Positions 17,288 through 26,740 of a DNA stretch of 64,000 nt are shown here, in pieces. The translations under genes and the position numbers were made by a program. Source of the DNA: Mesorhizobium sp. YC-39 (GTDB taxonomy: Bacteria > Pseudomonadota > Alphaproteobacteria > Rhizobiales > Rhizobiaceae); NCBI RefSeq assembly GCF_025753795.1, contig NZ_JAOWPS010000013.1:1-64000 (forward strand), given 5' to 3'. Positions within the stretch are counted from its first letter, which is position 1, and each line of letters starts with the position of its first letter. The notes beneath the pieces are model-generated. The model searched no databases, was not told the origin of the DNA, and saw only the letters and a list, made by a program, of their open reading frames with translations.

Positions 17288-18685
17288 TTATCCTTTGCCG
17301 CTCAGCGGCGGGCCGACGACCATAATAGAAGGCTCGGCCGAAAGCAGCTTCTTCGCCGCTGCCTTGACTTGGTCGAGCGTCACCTGATCGATGAGGGCTG
17401 GGCGGCGCTGGATGTAGTCGATGCCGAGATTGTCGATCTGCATATCGACCAGCGTGGCTGCAATCGAGCTGGAGGAATCCAGACGGGAGATGGCATAGGC
17501 GCCGATCAGATATTTCTTGCTCGCCTCGAGCTCGGCTTCGGTCGGGCCCTTCTGCGCCATATCGTTCACCACCCGACGCACGATGCTCAGCGTCTCGGCC
17601 GCGCGGTTCGAACGTGTCGCCGTCTCAACCACAAGTTCCTCAGAATGCTCGTTATCGACCAGATAAGAGCCGACGCCATAGGCAAGGCCGCGCTTTTCCC
17701 GCACCTCGTCATACAGGCGTGAGGTGAAGGGCAATCCGCCGAGGATTTCGTTCATCAGCACCGCGTCGAAGAATTGTGGCTCGCTGCGCGCGACGCCCGG
17801 AAAAACCAATCGCAGCGAGGTCTGTGGAAGGTCGCAGTTCACCTCCACATGCTGTCCGAGTTCTGCAGCGACATCGGCGATGGGAAAAAGCGTCTGCTTC
17901 TCGCGCAAATCGCCGAACAGCTGGTCGAGCTTGTTACTGAGCGTCTTCGCGTCGATGTCCCCGACCACGGCAACACGGAGCCCGTCGCGAGCGAAAATGG
18001 CCTTGTGGAAGGCGCTGAGATCGGCCGGCGTGATGCCGGCGAGGCTCACTTTGGTACCTTTGTCCGGCCTTGAATACGGATGCGTGCCGTAGAGTGCGCG
18101 CCGCCATTTGCCCTGTGCGATCGTCTTGGGATCGCGTTCCTTGGCGATGATGTCGGAGAAGACCTGGGCGCGGATGCGCTCGAACGCCTCCTGGTCGAAG
18201 CGCGGCCTGTTGACCGCGAGCCTGAGCAGATCGAAAGCGGCATCCTGTCGTTGGGAAAGCATGCGCATGGACCCATTGATGCGGTCGCGCTGCGCGATGA
18301 AGCTCATGTATGCGCCCGCCTCGTCAAGCTCCACCTGGAAGGAATCGCTGTCGAGATCGCCAGCCCCCTCTGCGAACAGCCCGGTCATCAGATAAGCGAG
18401 CCCCTCCTTGCCGATCGGGTCCTGGGTGGTGCCGCCCTCGAAGACAAAGTGGATGGTGACGATCGGTACCGTATGGTCTTCCACCAGCCAGGCCTTTATG
18501 CCCTTTCCAGATTTCACCTCCTGGATGTCCATCGCCGCATGGGCGGTGAGCGCCTGCTGGATGAGGAAGAAAATGGCGAGGAGAAGGATGGCCACCGGCA
18601 TGGCGAGGCGCGCGGCCTTGCCTTCCGCCATAAGTGGAGAGGACAAGACGTGTGCGAAGGCGCCGCGGTGTTGGTTCGTCATCAT
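17288..18685 (-). CDS. M16 peptidase-like protein, non-catalytic subunit
   Basis: 465 residues with an N-terminal hydrophobic segment of about 20 residues (residues 31-50) acting as signal or anchor. It has the two-lobed M16 architecture, including the R/Y pair region (FTSRLYDEVREKRGLAYGVGSYL) in the C-terminal half. The zinc motif HxxEH is replaced by YLMTG, so it should be the inactive partner of an M16B heterodimer, as with mitochondrial MPP and bacterial pairs. The ATG at 18685 is one base from the stop of the catalytic gene, with GGAG upstream, so the two are co-translated. A fragment of a paralogue lies at 12.4 kb. Confidence 0.85.
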   Translation of the reverse strand: MMTNQHRGAFAHVLSSPLMAEGKAARLAMPVAILLLAIFFLIQQALTAHAAMDIQEVKSGKGIKAWLVEDHTVPIVTIHFVFEGGTTQDPIGKEGLAYLMTGLFAEGAGDLDSDSFQVELDEAGAYMSFIAQRDRINGSMRMLSQRQDAAFDLLRLAVNRPRFDQEAFERIRAQVFSDIIAKERDPKTIAQGKWRRALYGTHPYSRPDKGTKVSLAGITPADLSAFHKAIFARDGLRVAVVGDIDAKTLSNKLDQLFGDLREKQTLFPIADVAAELGQHVEVNCDLPQTSLRLVFPGVARSEPQFFDAVLMNEILGGLPFTSRLYDEVREKRGLAYGVGSYLVDNEHSEELVVETATRSNRAAETLSIVRRVVNDMAQKGPTEAELEASKKYLIGAYAISRLDSSSSIAATLVDMQIDNLGIDYIQRRPALIDQVTLDQVKAAAKKLLSAEPSIMVVGPPLSGKG

Positions 18686-18686
18686 A

Positions 18687-20270
18687 TCAATTCTCCGTCT
18701 TGGGAAAGAGATAGCCGGTGGTCGAATGGTCGAACACCAGATAGCGGGCGGCAACCGCCTTGACCTGATCGGCAGTGACCTTGCGAATGCGGTCCGGCCA
18801 CTCCATGACGTCTTGCACGTTGCCGCCGGTAGCAAGCGTGGAGCCAAACATGTTGGCGATGTGGTCCTGCCTGTCACGGGCGAAAATTATGGCGCGGACA
18901 AAGCGGTCTTTGGCCTTTTCCAGCTCGTCGCTGGTGACGCCGTCCCTGGCGATCCGGGCGACTTCGGCATCGGCAGCCGCTTCGAGATCGACGAGCTTTG
19001 CATCGCCGCGCGGCGAGCCACGGATGGTGAAGTAGGTAGCATCCAGCATGGTGCCCCGGAACCAGGCGTTGGCCTCGGTGGCAATACCCTGTTTCACCAC
19101 CAGTTCCTGATAGAGCCGGCTGCGGTTGCCGCCCCCGAGGATCTCAGCCAGAAGGTCTAGCGCCTCGGCCTCGCCGGGCTCGGCCGTGCGATAGGAAGGC
19201 ACCACCCAATACGTCGAAAAGCTGGGCACCGCAACGCGGGCATCGCTCAGCGTCACCACGCGCTTGGTGTTCTGCTCCGGCTCGACTGGGCGAATGCGCG
19301 GCGGCAGGTCCGGTCCGCGCGCCACCTTGCCATAGGTCTTCTCCGCCAGCGCCCTGACCGTCTCCGGCTCGACATCGCCCGCCACGATCAGCACCGCGTT
19401 GTTCGGCCGGTAATAATTGTCATAGAAGGCCTCGGCGTCGTCGCGGTTCAACTTCTCCATCTCCTGCATCCAGCCAAGCACCGGTATGCGGTAGGGCTGG
19501 TTCTGCCACAGCGTCGCGACGACCTCCTCGTCCAGCACTGCGTACGGGTTGGTCTCGATGCTCCGACGGCGCTCTTCCAGGATTACGTCCCGCTCCGTCT
19601 TGACGACGTCGTCGTTAAGGATGAGGTTGCGCACCCGGTCAGCCTCGAAGCCCATCATCTGTTCGAGGGCCACGGGCGCTACCGTCTCGTAGAAAGCGGT
19701 GTAGTCGTATGAGGTGAAGGCGTTTTGGTTGCCTCCGATGTCGGCCACGGCGCGGTCGAACTCATCGGCGGCGTGGTTGCTTGTGGCCTTGAACATCAGA
19801 TGTTCGACGAAATGCGCGATGCCGGATTTGCCGGGCGGCTCGTCGGCGCTGCCGATCTTGTACCATACCATATGGGTGACGACCGGCGCACGGTGATCGG
19901 GGATGACGACCACCTCCATGCCGTTGTCGAGCAGGAAATCCGCCACCTTGCCGTCATCTTTAGCGGCAGCAGCCGTAGCGGTCGTCGCGAGGACCAACGC
20001 GGTTGCAGCGAATGCTCTGCGCAGCCGGTGCGACCGAAGTTTGACCGGTGTCGCAAGTTGTGGTGGCTGGTTGAAAGGCAAGGTTCGAGGCAAAGTGATT
20101 TGTTGCTCATTTTGATGGCGCCACGTCCACCTCTCCCCCCGTGGGCGGATCGGCGGGCAGCGCCGAGCCAGAGCATGAGCAACCGCCTTCATGGTACGAG
20201 GCCTTACTCGAGCCCCATCTTCGGATGGACCCGGGAGACCTGTGGCGGTGTTTCTTGGTGGGGCGATCAT
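18687..20270 (-). CDS. M16 zinc metallopeptidase, catalytic subunit
   Basis: The zinc motif HFVEH with the distant Glu in ERDVILEERR marks an active M16B enzyme. It should cleave unfolded peptides in the periplasm or at the envelope together with the downstream inactive subunit. A signal peptide (LRRAFAATALVLATTATAAAA) lies about 75-100 residues after the ATG at 20270. The ATG at 20270 has AAGGAG, but the long leader before the signal suggests the true start is lower (20192 or a non-ATG codon) and that 20270 belongs to a leader ORF fused in frame. A NifA/sigma-54 promoter lies directly upstream. Confidence 0.8.
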   Translation of the reverse strand: MIAPPRNTATGLPGPSEDGARVRPRTMKAVAHALARRCPPIRPRGERWTWRHQNEQQITLPRTLPFNQPPQLATPVKLRSHRLRRAFAATALVLATTATAAAAKDDGKVADFLLDNGMEVVVIPDHRAPVVTHMVWYKIGSADEPPGKSGIAHFVEHLMFKATSNHAADEFDRAVADIGGNQNAFTSYDYTAFYETVAPVALEQMMGFEADRVRNLILNDDVVKTERDVILEERRRSIETNPYAVLDEEVVATLWQNQPYRIPVLGWMQEMEKLNRDDAEAFYDNYYRPNNAVLIVAGDVEPETVRALAEKTYGKVARGPDLPPRIRPVEPEQNTKRVVTLSDARVAVPSFSTYWVVPSYRTAEPGEAEALDLLAEILGGGNRSRLYQELVVKQGIATEANAWFRGTMLDATYFTIRGSPRGDAKLVDLEAAADAEVARIARDGVTSDELEKAKDRFVRAIIFARDRQDHIANMFGSTLATGGNVQDVMEWPDRIRKVTADQVKAVAARYLVFDHSTTGYLFPKTEN

Positions 20271-20313
20271 TGGACGGCTTCTCCTTGATCCGTGACGCAT
20301 GTGCGCATGAACA

Positions 20314-20329
20314 CGCAGGTACCGTGCCA
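20314..20329 (-). promoter_or_regulatory. Sigma-54 promoter of the M16 operon
   Basis: The minus strand reads TGGCACGGTACCTGCG, with GG-N10-GC and a perfect TGGCACG. The predicted start is near 20303, just before the AAGGAG and the ATG at 20270. Confidence 0.78.
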
Positions 20330-20372
20330 GATCAGAAAACCGTTCGGCGCAGGTGATAGTTGGGCACCGCCA

Positions 20373-20405
20373 TGTCGCGTAGCCGACATTGTCGCACGTT
20401 GGACA
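20373..20405 (-). promoter_or_regulatory. Two adjacent NifA upstream activator sites of the M16 operon
   Basis: TGT-N10-ACA at 20373-20388 (N10 CGCGTAGCCG) and 20390-20405 (N10 CGCACGTTGG), one base apart, 44 bases upstream of the -24 element. The arrangement copies that at 12283-12315. Confidence 0.75.
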
Positions 20406-21350
20406 CCGCCGATGACGCGCTTGTGGCTTGGGACGAAATCGTCCTCGTTCGCGAGACGACTAAGTGCGCTGCCTTTGGGGGATGGGATGCGCCTCGAACC
20501 GGCCGGCACTCAGAGGGTTTAGAATGGAGAGGTCGGTGGTCGCCCGCGGAACGCTGTCCTTGATAAGCAGGTCAGGGTCGATGCTGAACGCGAGAGGCGT
20601 CAGGAGCGTGGCGGGCTCAAGCGCCCGGAGTCGGCTCGCACGCGCAGACAGATCTTATCAAGGATCTGCGACAGTTAATGAGGCGGCCTATAAGCCAAGC
20701 CTATCTGGTCAACAACAGCCTGATCCTGCTCAATCTTGTGCGCGCCAACCGGCGCGCGGGATTGTGGAACCGCTCGCGGGTGGCTTCCACAACAAACAGC
20801 AAGGTCATCAAATCAAGCAGGAAGTCGTCGATCGCATGGGCGATTGTTTCCGACTTATCCTTGAACTGACCCAGCAAATCGCGCGCGTCATCGATCGCAT
20901 CCGCGCCGGCCGTATCCGCATCAGCGCCGGCCGCATCGATCAGACCCTCGATTTTCTTGAAACAATCCAATTTCGCGAAACTCCTTCAAGCGCTTGCCAG
21001 GCGGGTTATGCACGAAGACGGCACCCTGAACCACCCAGCCTTTATCCTGGTGGCCCGACGAATGAGGCGTCACGCTAAGTGCGTCTCGTGCGCGATGCAG
21101 TTGTTGGATCGTCGTCAGCGTATCCTGCCAGGGTCGGTAGGTCGGATGGTCCCGTGATAGGCCTGCAAGAACCAAGCCATGGACGGGCGCTGCGGATCAT
21201 TGGAAGATCGGGTGCTTCGGCCATGCCTGAGTGGCAGCGCTGGACAAAGCTTGCTGGTGATAGGCGGTTGCGATGGCGTGCGCCAGCTGCCCGCCGGGCG
21301 ATCAAACAGCGCCTTGAAATTTTTCGTTTTGCTACGCCTCACTCTCGGCT
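20406..21350. other. Gap with a broken unknown minus-strand gene
   Basis: Two minus-strand frames, 20921-21175 and 20701-20970, seem to join by a frameshift near 20960 (NPPGKRLKEFRE then CFKKIEGLIDAAG). The second part is helical (ARDLLGQFKDKSETIAHAIDDFL). It looks like one decayed gene of unknown function. The rest shows nothing. Confidence 0.35.
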
Positions 21351-21410
21351 ATGAATCGGGCTGGCCCAATGGCCTGCCTACGTTACAATTGTTACAAAGG
21401 AATGCGTATA

Positions 21411-21623
21411 ATGGCGACTGGAACGGTGAAGTGGTTCAACAGCACCAAGGGATTTGGATTTATCCAACCCGACAATGGCGGTCAGGATGTTTTCGTCCAT
21501 ATTTCCGCTGTCGAACGCGCGGGCCTTTCGACTCTCGCTGATGGCCAGAAGATCAACTATGAGGTCGAACAGGACCGCCGCACTGGCAAATCCTCTGCTG
21601 GCAGCCTCAGCAAAGCTGGCTGA
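21411..21623 (+). CDS. CspA-family cold-shock protein
   Basis: 70 residues: MATGTVKWFNSTKGFGFIQP with RNP1 (KGFGFI) and RNP2 (VFVHIS), the single-strand nucleic-acid binding OB fold, and the rhizobial ending DRRTGKSSAGSL. It binds RNA and prevents secondary structure. The ATG at 21411 with AAAGGA upstream is preferred over 21402. The upstream sequence has a long AT leader typical of csp mRNAs. A terminator follows at 21782. Confidence 0.92.
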   Translation: MATGTVKWFNSTKGFGFIQPDNGGQDVFVHISAVERAGLSTLADGQKINYEVEQDRRTGKSSAGSLSKAG

Positions 21624-21781
21624 ATTTTCTCCTGCGTCCCGGCCAGAGTGGGCGCAGTATGTCAGCAGATACTCACGGCCGCTCGATAAGAGCGAGCAAG
21701 AAAGTGGTTCAACGGTAAGGCCGGGCAGCAGATTGCTGCAAGGCGTCGCGAACTCAAGTAAAAGCAAGCTGTCTGCAAAGG

Positions 21782-21808
21782 AAAGGCGGGATTGGTTCCC
21801 GCCTTTTT
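21782..21808 (+). terminator. Rho-independent terminator after cspA
   Basis: AAAGGCGGG-ATTGGTT-CCCGCCTTTTT: nine-base stem and T run. Confidence 0.8.
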
Positions 21809-21869
21809 ATATCCGGCGCATTTTAAGCCGATGGCTGCAGCGATCGAGGACGCATCTCGATTGCCGAAA

Positions 21870-22346
21870 TCAAGCTGCGACCTTCTTGCGGGTCCGCTTC
21901 GCCGGCTCCGGCGTCGGCTCCGGCGTTTCCGGCTCTTTCGGTTTGCGGCCGAGCCCCATCGTCTTGGCCAATGCCGAGCGCGCCGAGGCGTAGTTCGGCG
22001 CGACCATGGGATAATCCGCCGGCAGGCCCCATTTGGCGCGATATTCATCCGGCGTCAGCCCATAGTGGGTCGACAGATGGCGCTTCAGCGATTTGAATTT
22101 CTTCCCGTCCTCGAGCGAGATGATGTAGTCCGGTGTCACCGACTTCCTGATCGGTACCGCAGGCTTGAGAGGCTCTGGCTCTTGTGTGGAGACACTTCCG
22201 GCCGTGCCTTTCAGAGCCGCGTGCACCTGGCCGATCAGGGCAGGGAGATCCCCCACCGGGACCGGATTGTTGGAGACGTAGGCTGACACGACATCGGCGG
22301 TCAGCTCGATAAGGGTGTCGATGTTTTTTTCGGCTTCTTCTGTCAT
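21870..22346 (-). CDS. MucR/Ros-family regulator without the zinc-binding cysteine
   Basis: 158 residues. N-terminal half LIELTADVVSAYVSNNPV and C-terminal GLTPDEYRAKWGLPADYPMVAPNYA are the MucR/Ros signature. The zinc-finger start, CLEDGKK or CLECGK in Ros and MucR, is SLEDGKK here, so the first Cys is Ser; two His remain (KRHLSTHYG). Ros homologues in M. loti that fold without zinc are known. The family represses exopolysaccharide, motility and virulence-type genes by binding AT-rich DNA. Start at 22346 with GGAGAG. A fragment of a paralogue ends at 51785. Confidence 0.87.
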   Translation of the reverse strand: MTEEAEKNIDTLIELTADVVSAYVSNNPVPVGDLPALIGQVHAALKGTAGSVSTQEPEPLKPAVPIRKSVTPDYIISLEDGKKFKSLKRHLSTHYGLTPDEYRAKWGLPADYPMVAPNYASARSALAKTMGLGRKPKEPETPEPTPEPAKRTRKKVAA

Positions 22347-22506
22347 GAAACTCTCCAGGCGGCGTGAAACATAGTCAGCGAAGCGTCGCTTCATAGTGCC
22401 GGTTGCCACTGAAAGCAACAAACGTCTCGACGGCATTATTGCGATGCTCGTCGAGCGGCGAGGTCTTTAGCGCGGTATCGCGCCGTCGTGAACGTTGGTC
22501 CGCCCG

Positions 22507-22704
22507 TTATTGGCGAACGTGCCGCCGCGGAGCTTCGCGCATTTCCAGGCGCGTCTCGACCGTGAGCTTGCGCTCAAAAATTGCCGGTGTTCTCGAAACG
22601 AAGCGGTCTATTTCTGTTTTGCCATCCTCTGTTTGGACTGTGAAATCGATGGCCGCGGCCGTGTCCTGGCGCCGTGTCAAGGAAGATGTATCAAACGTGT
22701 TCAT
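22507..22704 (-). CDS. Possible small hypothetical protein
   Basis: About 65 residues, MNTFDTSSLTRRQDTAAAID..., reading like protein, but with only a weak GAGA before the ATG. No family recognised. It lies 160 bases upstream of mucR on the same strand. Confidence 0.3.
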   Translation of the reverse strand: MNTFDTSSLTRRQDTAAAIDFTVQTEDGKTEIDRFVSRTPAIFERKLTVETRLEMREAPRRHVRQ

Positions 22705-22951
22705 TCTCAATGGTCGAAACGGTGCAGGTTCATCATCCGTCAACCGCTCTTGCTCCGGCTTCGGCGCCGGCGCTTCGGGGCTTGCCGAGCACCGCCCCTT
22801 TGCTTCCCTGAAATCCACTCGAGAAGAGCGTTCACTTCCGGGCCGGCCGCGGCTCTGCCGCGACCACAGGGGACCGGTCCTGATCTAGCGCAAGGCGCCC
22901 ACCAACCGCTTGTCCCACAATGGTGCGGTGCACCACGCAGGGAGACCATTC

Positions 22952-24007
22952 ATGAAAATCCTAGTGACTACGGTGGCTGTCGCCTTGCCGGTAGCTGCCG
23001 CTCTTGCTGCGCAAGCGATCCCCGAAGACCTCAGGGAGACGGCACGGGCCACCTTCAAGGCTTTGCCATCCACCACACCGGCAGTCGCCAACAACCCGAT
23101 CACACCGGAGAAGACCGCCCTTGGCAAGGCCATGTTCTTCGATCCACGCGTCTCGGCGTCAGGCGTCTTCTCGTGCAATTCGTGCCACAACCTGGCCACC
23201 GGAGGCGACGACAATCGGGAAACCTCGATCGGTCATGGGTGGCAGAAGGGGCCGCGCAACGCGCCGACGGTATTGAACTCTGTCTTCAACATCGCGCAGT
23301 TCTGGGATGGGCGCGCCGAAGACCTGAAGGCCCAGGCCAAAGGACCGGTCCAAGCCAGTGGCGAAATGGCCAACACACCGGGTCAACTCATCGCCACGCT
23401 CAAGTCGATGCCGCAGTATGTTGAGTGGTTCAATGCAGCTTTCCCGGGTGAAGCTGATCGTGTCACCTTCGACAACTTCGCCAAGGCAATCGAAGCCTTC
23501 GAGGCGACACTGATCACGCCGGCCCCCTTCGATGACTTCCTCAATGGCGATGACGCCGCCATGACTTCCGAACAGAAACAGGGCCTGGCTCTTTTCATGG
23601 ACAAAGGCTGCTCGTCCTGCCATGCCGGCATCAACGTTGGTGGGGACGGCTATTACCCATTTGGCCTTGTTGAAAAGCCTGGCGCCGACATCCTGCCGGA
23701 AAAAGACAAGGGCCGATTTGCGGTCACCAATACACCCGACGATGCCTATGTTTTCCGTGTGGCGCCGCTGCGCAACGTGGCACTGACCGCACCATACTTT
23801 CATTCGGGCAAGGTTTGGGATTTGAAGCAGGCCGTCGCCATCATGGGGACCAGCCAGCTCGGTGAAGAATTGACGCAAGAAGAGGTCGACCGGCTCGTTG
23901 CCTTCCTTAACTCGCTGACCGGAAAGGTGCCCGAGGTCGCCTATCCCATCTTGCCCGCCGAAACGGCGACGACGCCTCGACCTGTCTCGCAGATCTTAGG
24001 AAAATAA
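22952..24007 (+). CDS. Di-haem cytochrome c peroxidase
   Basis: 351 residues with a signal peptide (MKILVTTVAVALPVAAALAAQA). Two haem c motifs, CNSCH about residue 75 and CSSCH about residue 220, define the CcpA/MauG family; FDPRVSASG and PYFHSGKVWDL are conserved surrounding motifs. It reduces hydrogen peroxide in the periplasm with electrons from cytochrome c, protecting microaerobic cells. Start at 22952 with GGAGA. Alone, ending at a shared terminator with convergent metE. No FNR box was found by eye. Confidence 0.9.
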   Translation: MKILVTTVAVALPVAAALAAQAIPEDLRETARATFKALPSTTPAVANNPITPEKTALGKAMFFDPRVSASGVFSCNSCHNLATGGDDNRETSIGHGWQKGPRNAPTVLNSVFNIAQFWDGRAEDLKAQAKGPVQASGEMANTPGQLIATLKSMPQYVEWFNAAFPGEADRVTFDNFAKAIEAFEATLITPAPFDDFLNGDDAAMTSEQKQGLALFMDKGCSSCHAGINVGGDGYYPFGLVEKPGADILPEKDKGRFAVTNTPDDAYVFRVAPLRNVALTAPYFHSGKVWDLKQAVAIMGTSQLGEELTQEEVDRLVAFLNSLTGKVPEVAYPILPAETATTPRPVSQILGK

Positions 24008-24016
24008 TGGCCGGAG

Positions 24017-24059
24017 CCAGGGAAAGTCGCAATCAACAATGATGGCGACTTTTCCCTGG
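24017..24059. terminator. Bidirectional terminator between ccp and metE
   Basis: CCAGGGAAAGTCGC and GCGACTTTTCCCTGG form a stem of about 14 bases with one bulge, located between the two convergent stop codons. Confidence 0.75.
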
Positions 24060-24090
24060 GACATGGTGCGAAATTCAGAAAGCCTCCGGC

Positions 24091-26436
24091 CTACACTTTC
24101 TCCCGGAGCGCGCGTGCTGCAGCGACCATGTTCGTGAGGGCAGGGCGGACCTCCTCCCATTTGCGTGTCTTGAGGCCGCAGTCCGGGTTTACCCATAGTT
24201 GGGCGTCGGACAGTCGCTCCCGGGCAAGCATAAGGAGGGCAGAAATCTCGGCGACTTCCGGGACGCGTGGTGAGTGAATGTCATAGACTCCGGGACCGAT
24301 TTCGTTCGGATATTTCGAGTTCGTGAAGGCGTCCAGAAGTTCCATTTTCGAGCGCGACGTCTCGATCGAAATTACATCCGCATCCATTTCAGCGATCGCG
24401 TCGATGATCTCGTTGAACTCCGAATAGCACATGTGAGTATGGATTTGGGTTGCGTCCTTTACACCCGTTGAAGCGAGCCGGAAGCATTCGACCGCCCAGT
24501 CGAGATAGACTTTCCAGTCGGACTTGCGCAGTGGCAAGCCTTCGCGAAACGCGGCCTCGTCGATCTGGATCATCCTCGCGCCGGATCTTTCGAGGTCCGT
24601 CACTTCATCGCGGATGGCGAGCGCGATCTGGCGGCAGGCCTCCGAGCGGGGTATGTCGTCGCGAACAAAAGACCAGTTGAGAATGGTCACTGGGCCTGTC
24701 AGCATTCCCTTCACCGGCTTTTCGGTAAGCGACTGGGCGAATTGCCACCAGCGCACCGTCATCGCATTGGGCCGCGATACGTCGCCGAAGATGATGGGCG
24801 GGCGCACGTAGCGGGAACCATAGCTCTGCACCCAGGCATGCTGGGTGAAGGCGAAGCCGAATAGCTGCTCGCCGAAATGCTGTACCATGTCGTTTCGTTC
24901 GAACTCCCCGTGCACCAGCACGTCTAGCCCGATCTCCTCCTGCCAGCGAATAGCAGCCTTGGTCTCCTTCTTCAGGAAGGTCTCGTAGTCGACATAGCTG
25001 AGCCTGCCTTTCGCATGAGCGGCGCGTGCCTTGCGCACCTCCGGCGTCTGCGGGAAGGACCCGATGGTCGTCGTTGGGAATGGCGGCAGGCCGAGCGTGC
25101 CAGCTTGGACTCTGGAACGCTCGGCAAAGGCGCTCTTTCGATGCTTCATGCCGCCGTTGATGCTGGCGATCCGCCCCTCGACGAGCGGATCATGGACCTT
25201 TATGGACGTTGCGCGCGCGGCGGCCGCCTCGGCCGAAGCATTCAACGCGTCTGCCACCGCATCCCTGCCTTTGGACAAGGCCTGGGCCAGCACAACCAGT
25301 TCGTCGGTCTTCTCGGCCGCGAAGGCGAGCCACGATCTGATGTCCTCATCGAGTGCCGTCTCCATACGCAGGTCGATCGGCACATGCAGCATCGAGCAGG
25401 AAGGCGCGATCTCGACGCGGTCCAAGGGCCAGCCGGCGACGACCGGCTTGATGCGGTCGAGAATGGCAGGCAGGTTCGCACGCCAGACGTTGCGACCGTC
25501 GATCAATCCAAGTGAGAGCACCAGATCCTTCGGCGCGAGACGACCAACCGTTTCCAACTGCTCGGGAGCGCGCACGAGATCGAGATGCAGGCCCGCCACC
25601 GGCAGGGAAATTGCGGTCTCGAGATTGTCTCCCAGCGACCCGAAATAGGTCGCCAACATGATCTTCAACTCGGGCACGGCTTTCGACAGTTGGCCGTAGG
25701 CGAATTGGAACGCAGCTCGTTCGTTCGGGTTCAGATCGAGCACAAGCGCTGGCTCATCAATCTGCACCCAGTCGGCTCCTGACAGACTTAGCCTCCGCAG
25801 GAGTTGCTCGTAGATGGGCAGAAGCCGTGGTAGGAGCGCGATGGGATTGAAACCTTCGGCAGGTGACTTCGCCAGCTTGAGGAAGGTTACCGGTCCAAGG
25901 ATGACTGGGCGTGTGTAAATGCCGAGGGCTTTAGCCTCGAGGAAATAATCAACCGGTTTCGTCGATGAGAGGGCGAACGTCTGATCATCGTCGAGTTCGG
26001 GCACAATGTAGTGATAGTTGGTGTCAAACCATTTGGTCATTTCCATCGCGGTTAGGCTAGGTTCATGAGCCGCATGCTCGTGACCAGCGTGTCCACAATC
26101 CTCCGTTCGACCTTGGTTGCCTCGCGCCATGGCGAAGTAGATGTCGAGTGGGACCTCGCCGCTATTCCAGGCGTAACGGGATGGCACGGCGCCGACCATG
26201 GCTGCGGTGTCGAGCACATGGTCGTAGAGCGAGAAGTCGTTCGACGGGATTTTCGACACGCCGCGATCGTGCTGCTCTTCCCAGCTGGCGATGCGGAGCG
26301 CCTTCGCCGTTGTAAGAAGGTCGGCAGCACAAGATTTTCCGGCCCAGTACCTTTCAAGCGCGAACTTCAGTTCGCGCCGGCGACCTATACGCGGCACGCC
26401 GAGCGTTGCTACAGGAACTTGCTGAGAGACAGTCAT
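24091..26436 (-). CDS. metE: Cobalamin-independent methionine synthase
   Basis: 781 residues, full length for MetE. Zinc ligands are seen in the C-terminal half: HTHMCYSEF (His, Cys) and NPDCGLKTR (Cys) with the Glu-containing region between. The N-terminal half has the matching barrel. It transfers methyl from 5-methyltetrahydrofolate polyglutamate to homocysteine to give methionine. Between residues 110 and 135 there is a His-rich insert (GHAGHEHAAHE). Start at 26436 matches relatives (MTVSQQVPVATLGVPRIG). A cobalamin riboswitch sits 110 bases upstream, so it is made when B12 is scarce. Confidence 0.95.
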   Translation of the reverse strand: MTVSQQVPVATLGVPRIGRRRELKFALERYWAGKSCAADLLTTAKALRIASWEEQHDRGVSKIPSNDFSLYDHVLDTAAMVGAVPSRYAWNSGEVPLDIYFAMARGNQGRTEDCGHAGHEHAAHEPSLTAMEMTKWFDTNYHYIVPELDDDQTFALSSTKPVDYFLEAKALGIYTRPVILGPVTFLKLAKSPAEGFNPIALLPRLLPIYEQLLRRLSLSGADWVQIDEPALVLDLNPNERAAFQFAYGQLSKAVPELKIMLATYFGSLGDNLETAISLPVAGLHLDLVRAPEQLETVGRLAPKDLVLSLGLIDGRNVWRANLPAILDRIKPVVAGWPLDRVEIAPSCSMLHVPIDLRMETALDEDIRSWLAFAAEKTDELVVLAQALSKGRDAVADALNASAEAAAARATSIKVHDPLVEGRIASINGGMKHRKSAFAERSRVQAGTLGLPPFPTTTIGSFPQTPEVRKARAAHAKGRLSYVDYETFLKKETKAAIRWQEEIGLDVLVHGEFERNDMVQHFGEQLFGFAFTQHAWVQSYGSRYVRPPIIFGDVSRPNAMTVRWWQFAQSLTEKPVKGMLTGPVTILNWSFVRDDIPRSEACRQIALAIRDEVTDLERSGARMIQIDEAAFREGLPLRKSDWKVYLDWAVECFRLASTGVKDATQIHTHMCYSEFNEIIDAIAEMDADVISIETSRSKMELLDAFTNSKYPNEIGPGVYDIHSPRVPEVAEISALLMLARERLSDAQLWVNPDCGLKTRKWEEVRPALTNMVAAARALREKV

Positions 26437-26544
26437 GCCATACCCCGATGGTTGGGGCGTGGGGACCAGGAAGGCGCCGGTAGGCCGACAGGAACGTCGG
26501 GCTGCCGCGACCACCGAGACACCCCGCCCGTGGACATTGTTCGC

Positions 26545-26740
26545 CGTGGCAGGTCTCCTGGCTCGCGGGTCGTAGCCTCTACCCGTCTTCCCGAGGCTGT
26601 TCGCCTCAGTGACATGAGTGGGATTGGCTCGCCGCTATCAGTTGCGGGGGCCGGCATCGCACCGGCTTCCCTCTTAGCTCCGCTGCGGCAGCGCCGTACG
26701 GAGAACCACGACACGCAGACAATCACAGCACCACGCGCCT
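26545..26740 (-). promoter_or_regulatory. Cobalamin riboswitch controlling metE
   Basis: The minus strand contains the B12 box AGCCAGGAGACCTGCC (26548-26563) and, upstream in the RNA, the core GGGAAGCCGGTGCGATGCC, CCCCGCAACTG and CACTGAGGCG. This order is diagnostic of the adenosylcobalamin riboswitch. It would shut off metE when B12 is present. Confidence 0.93.
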
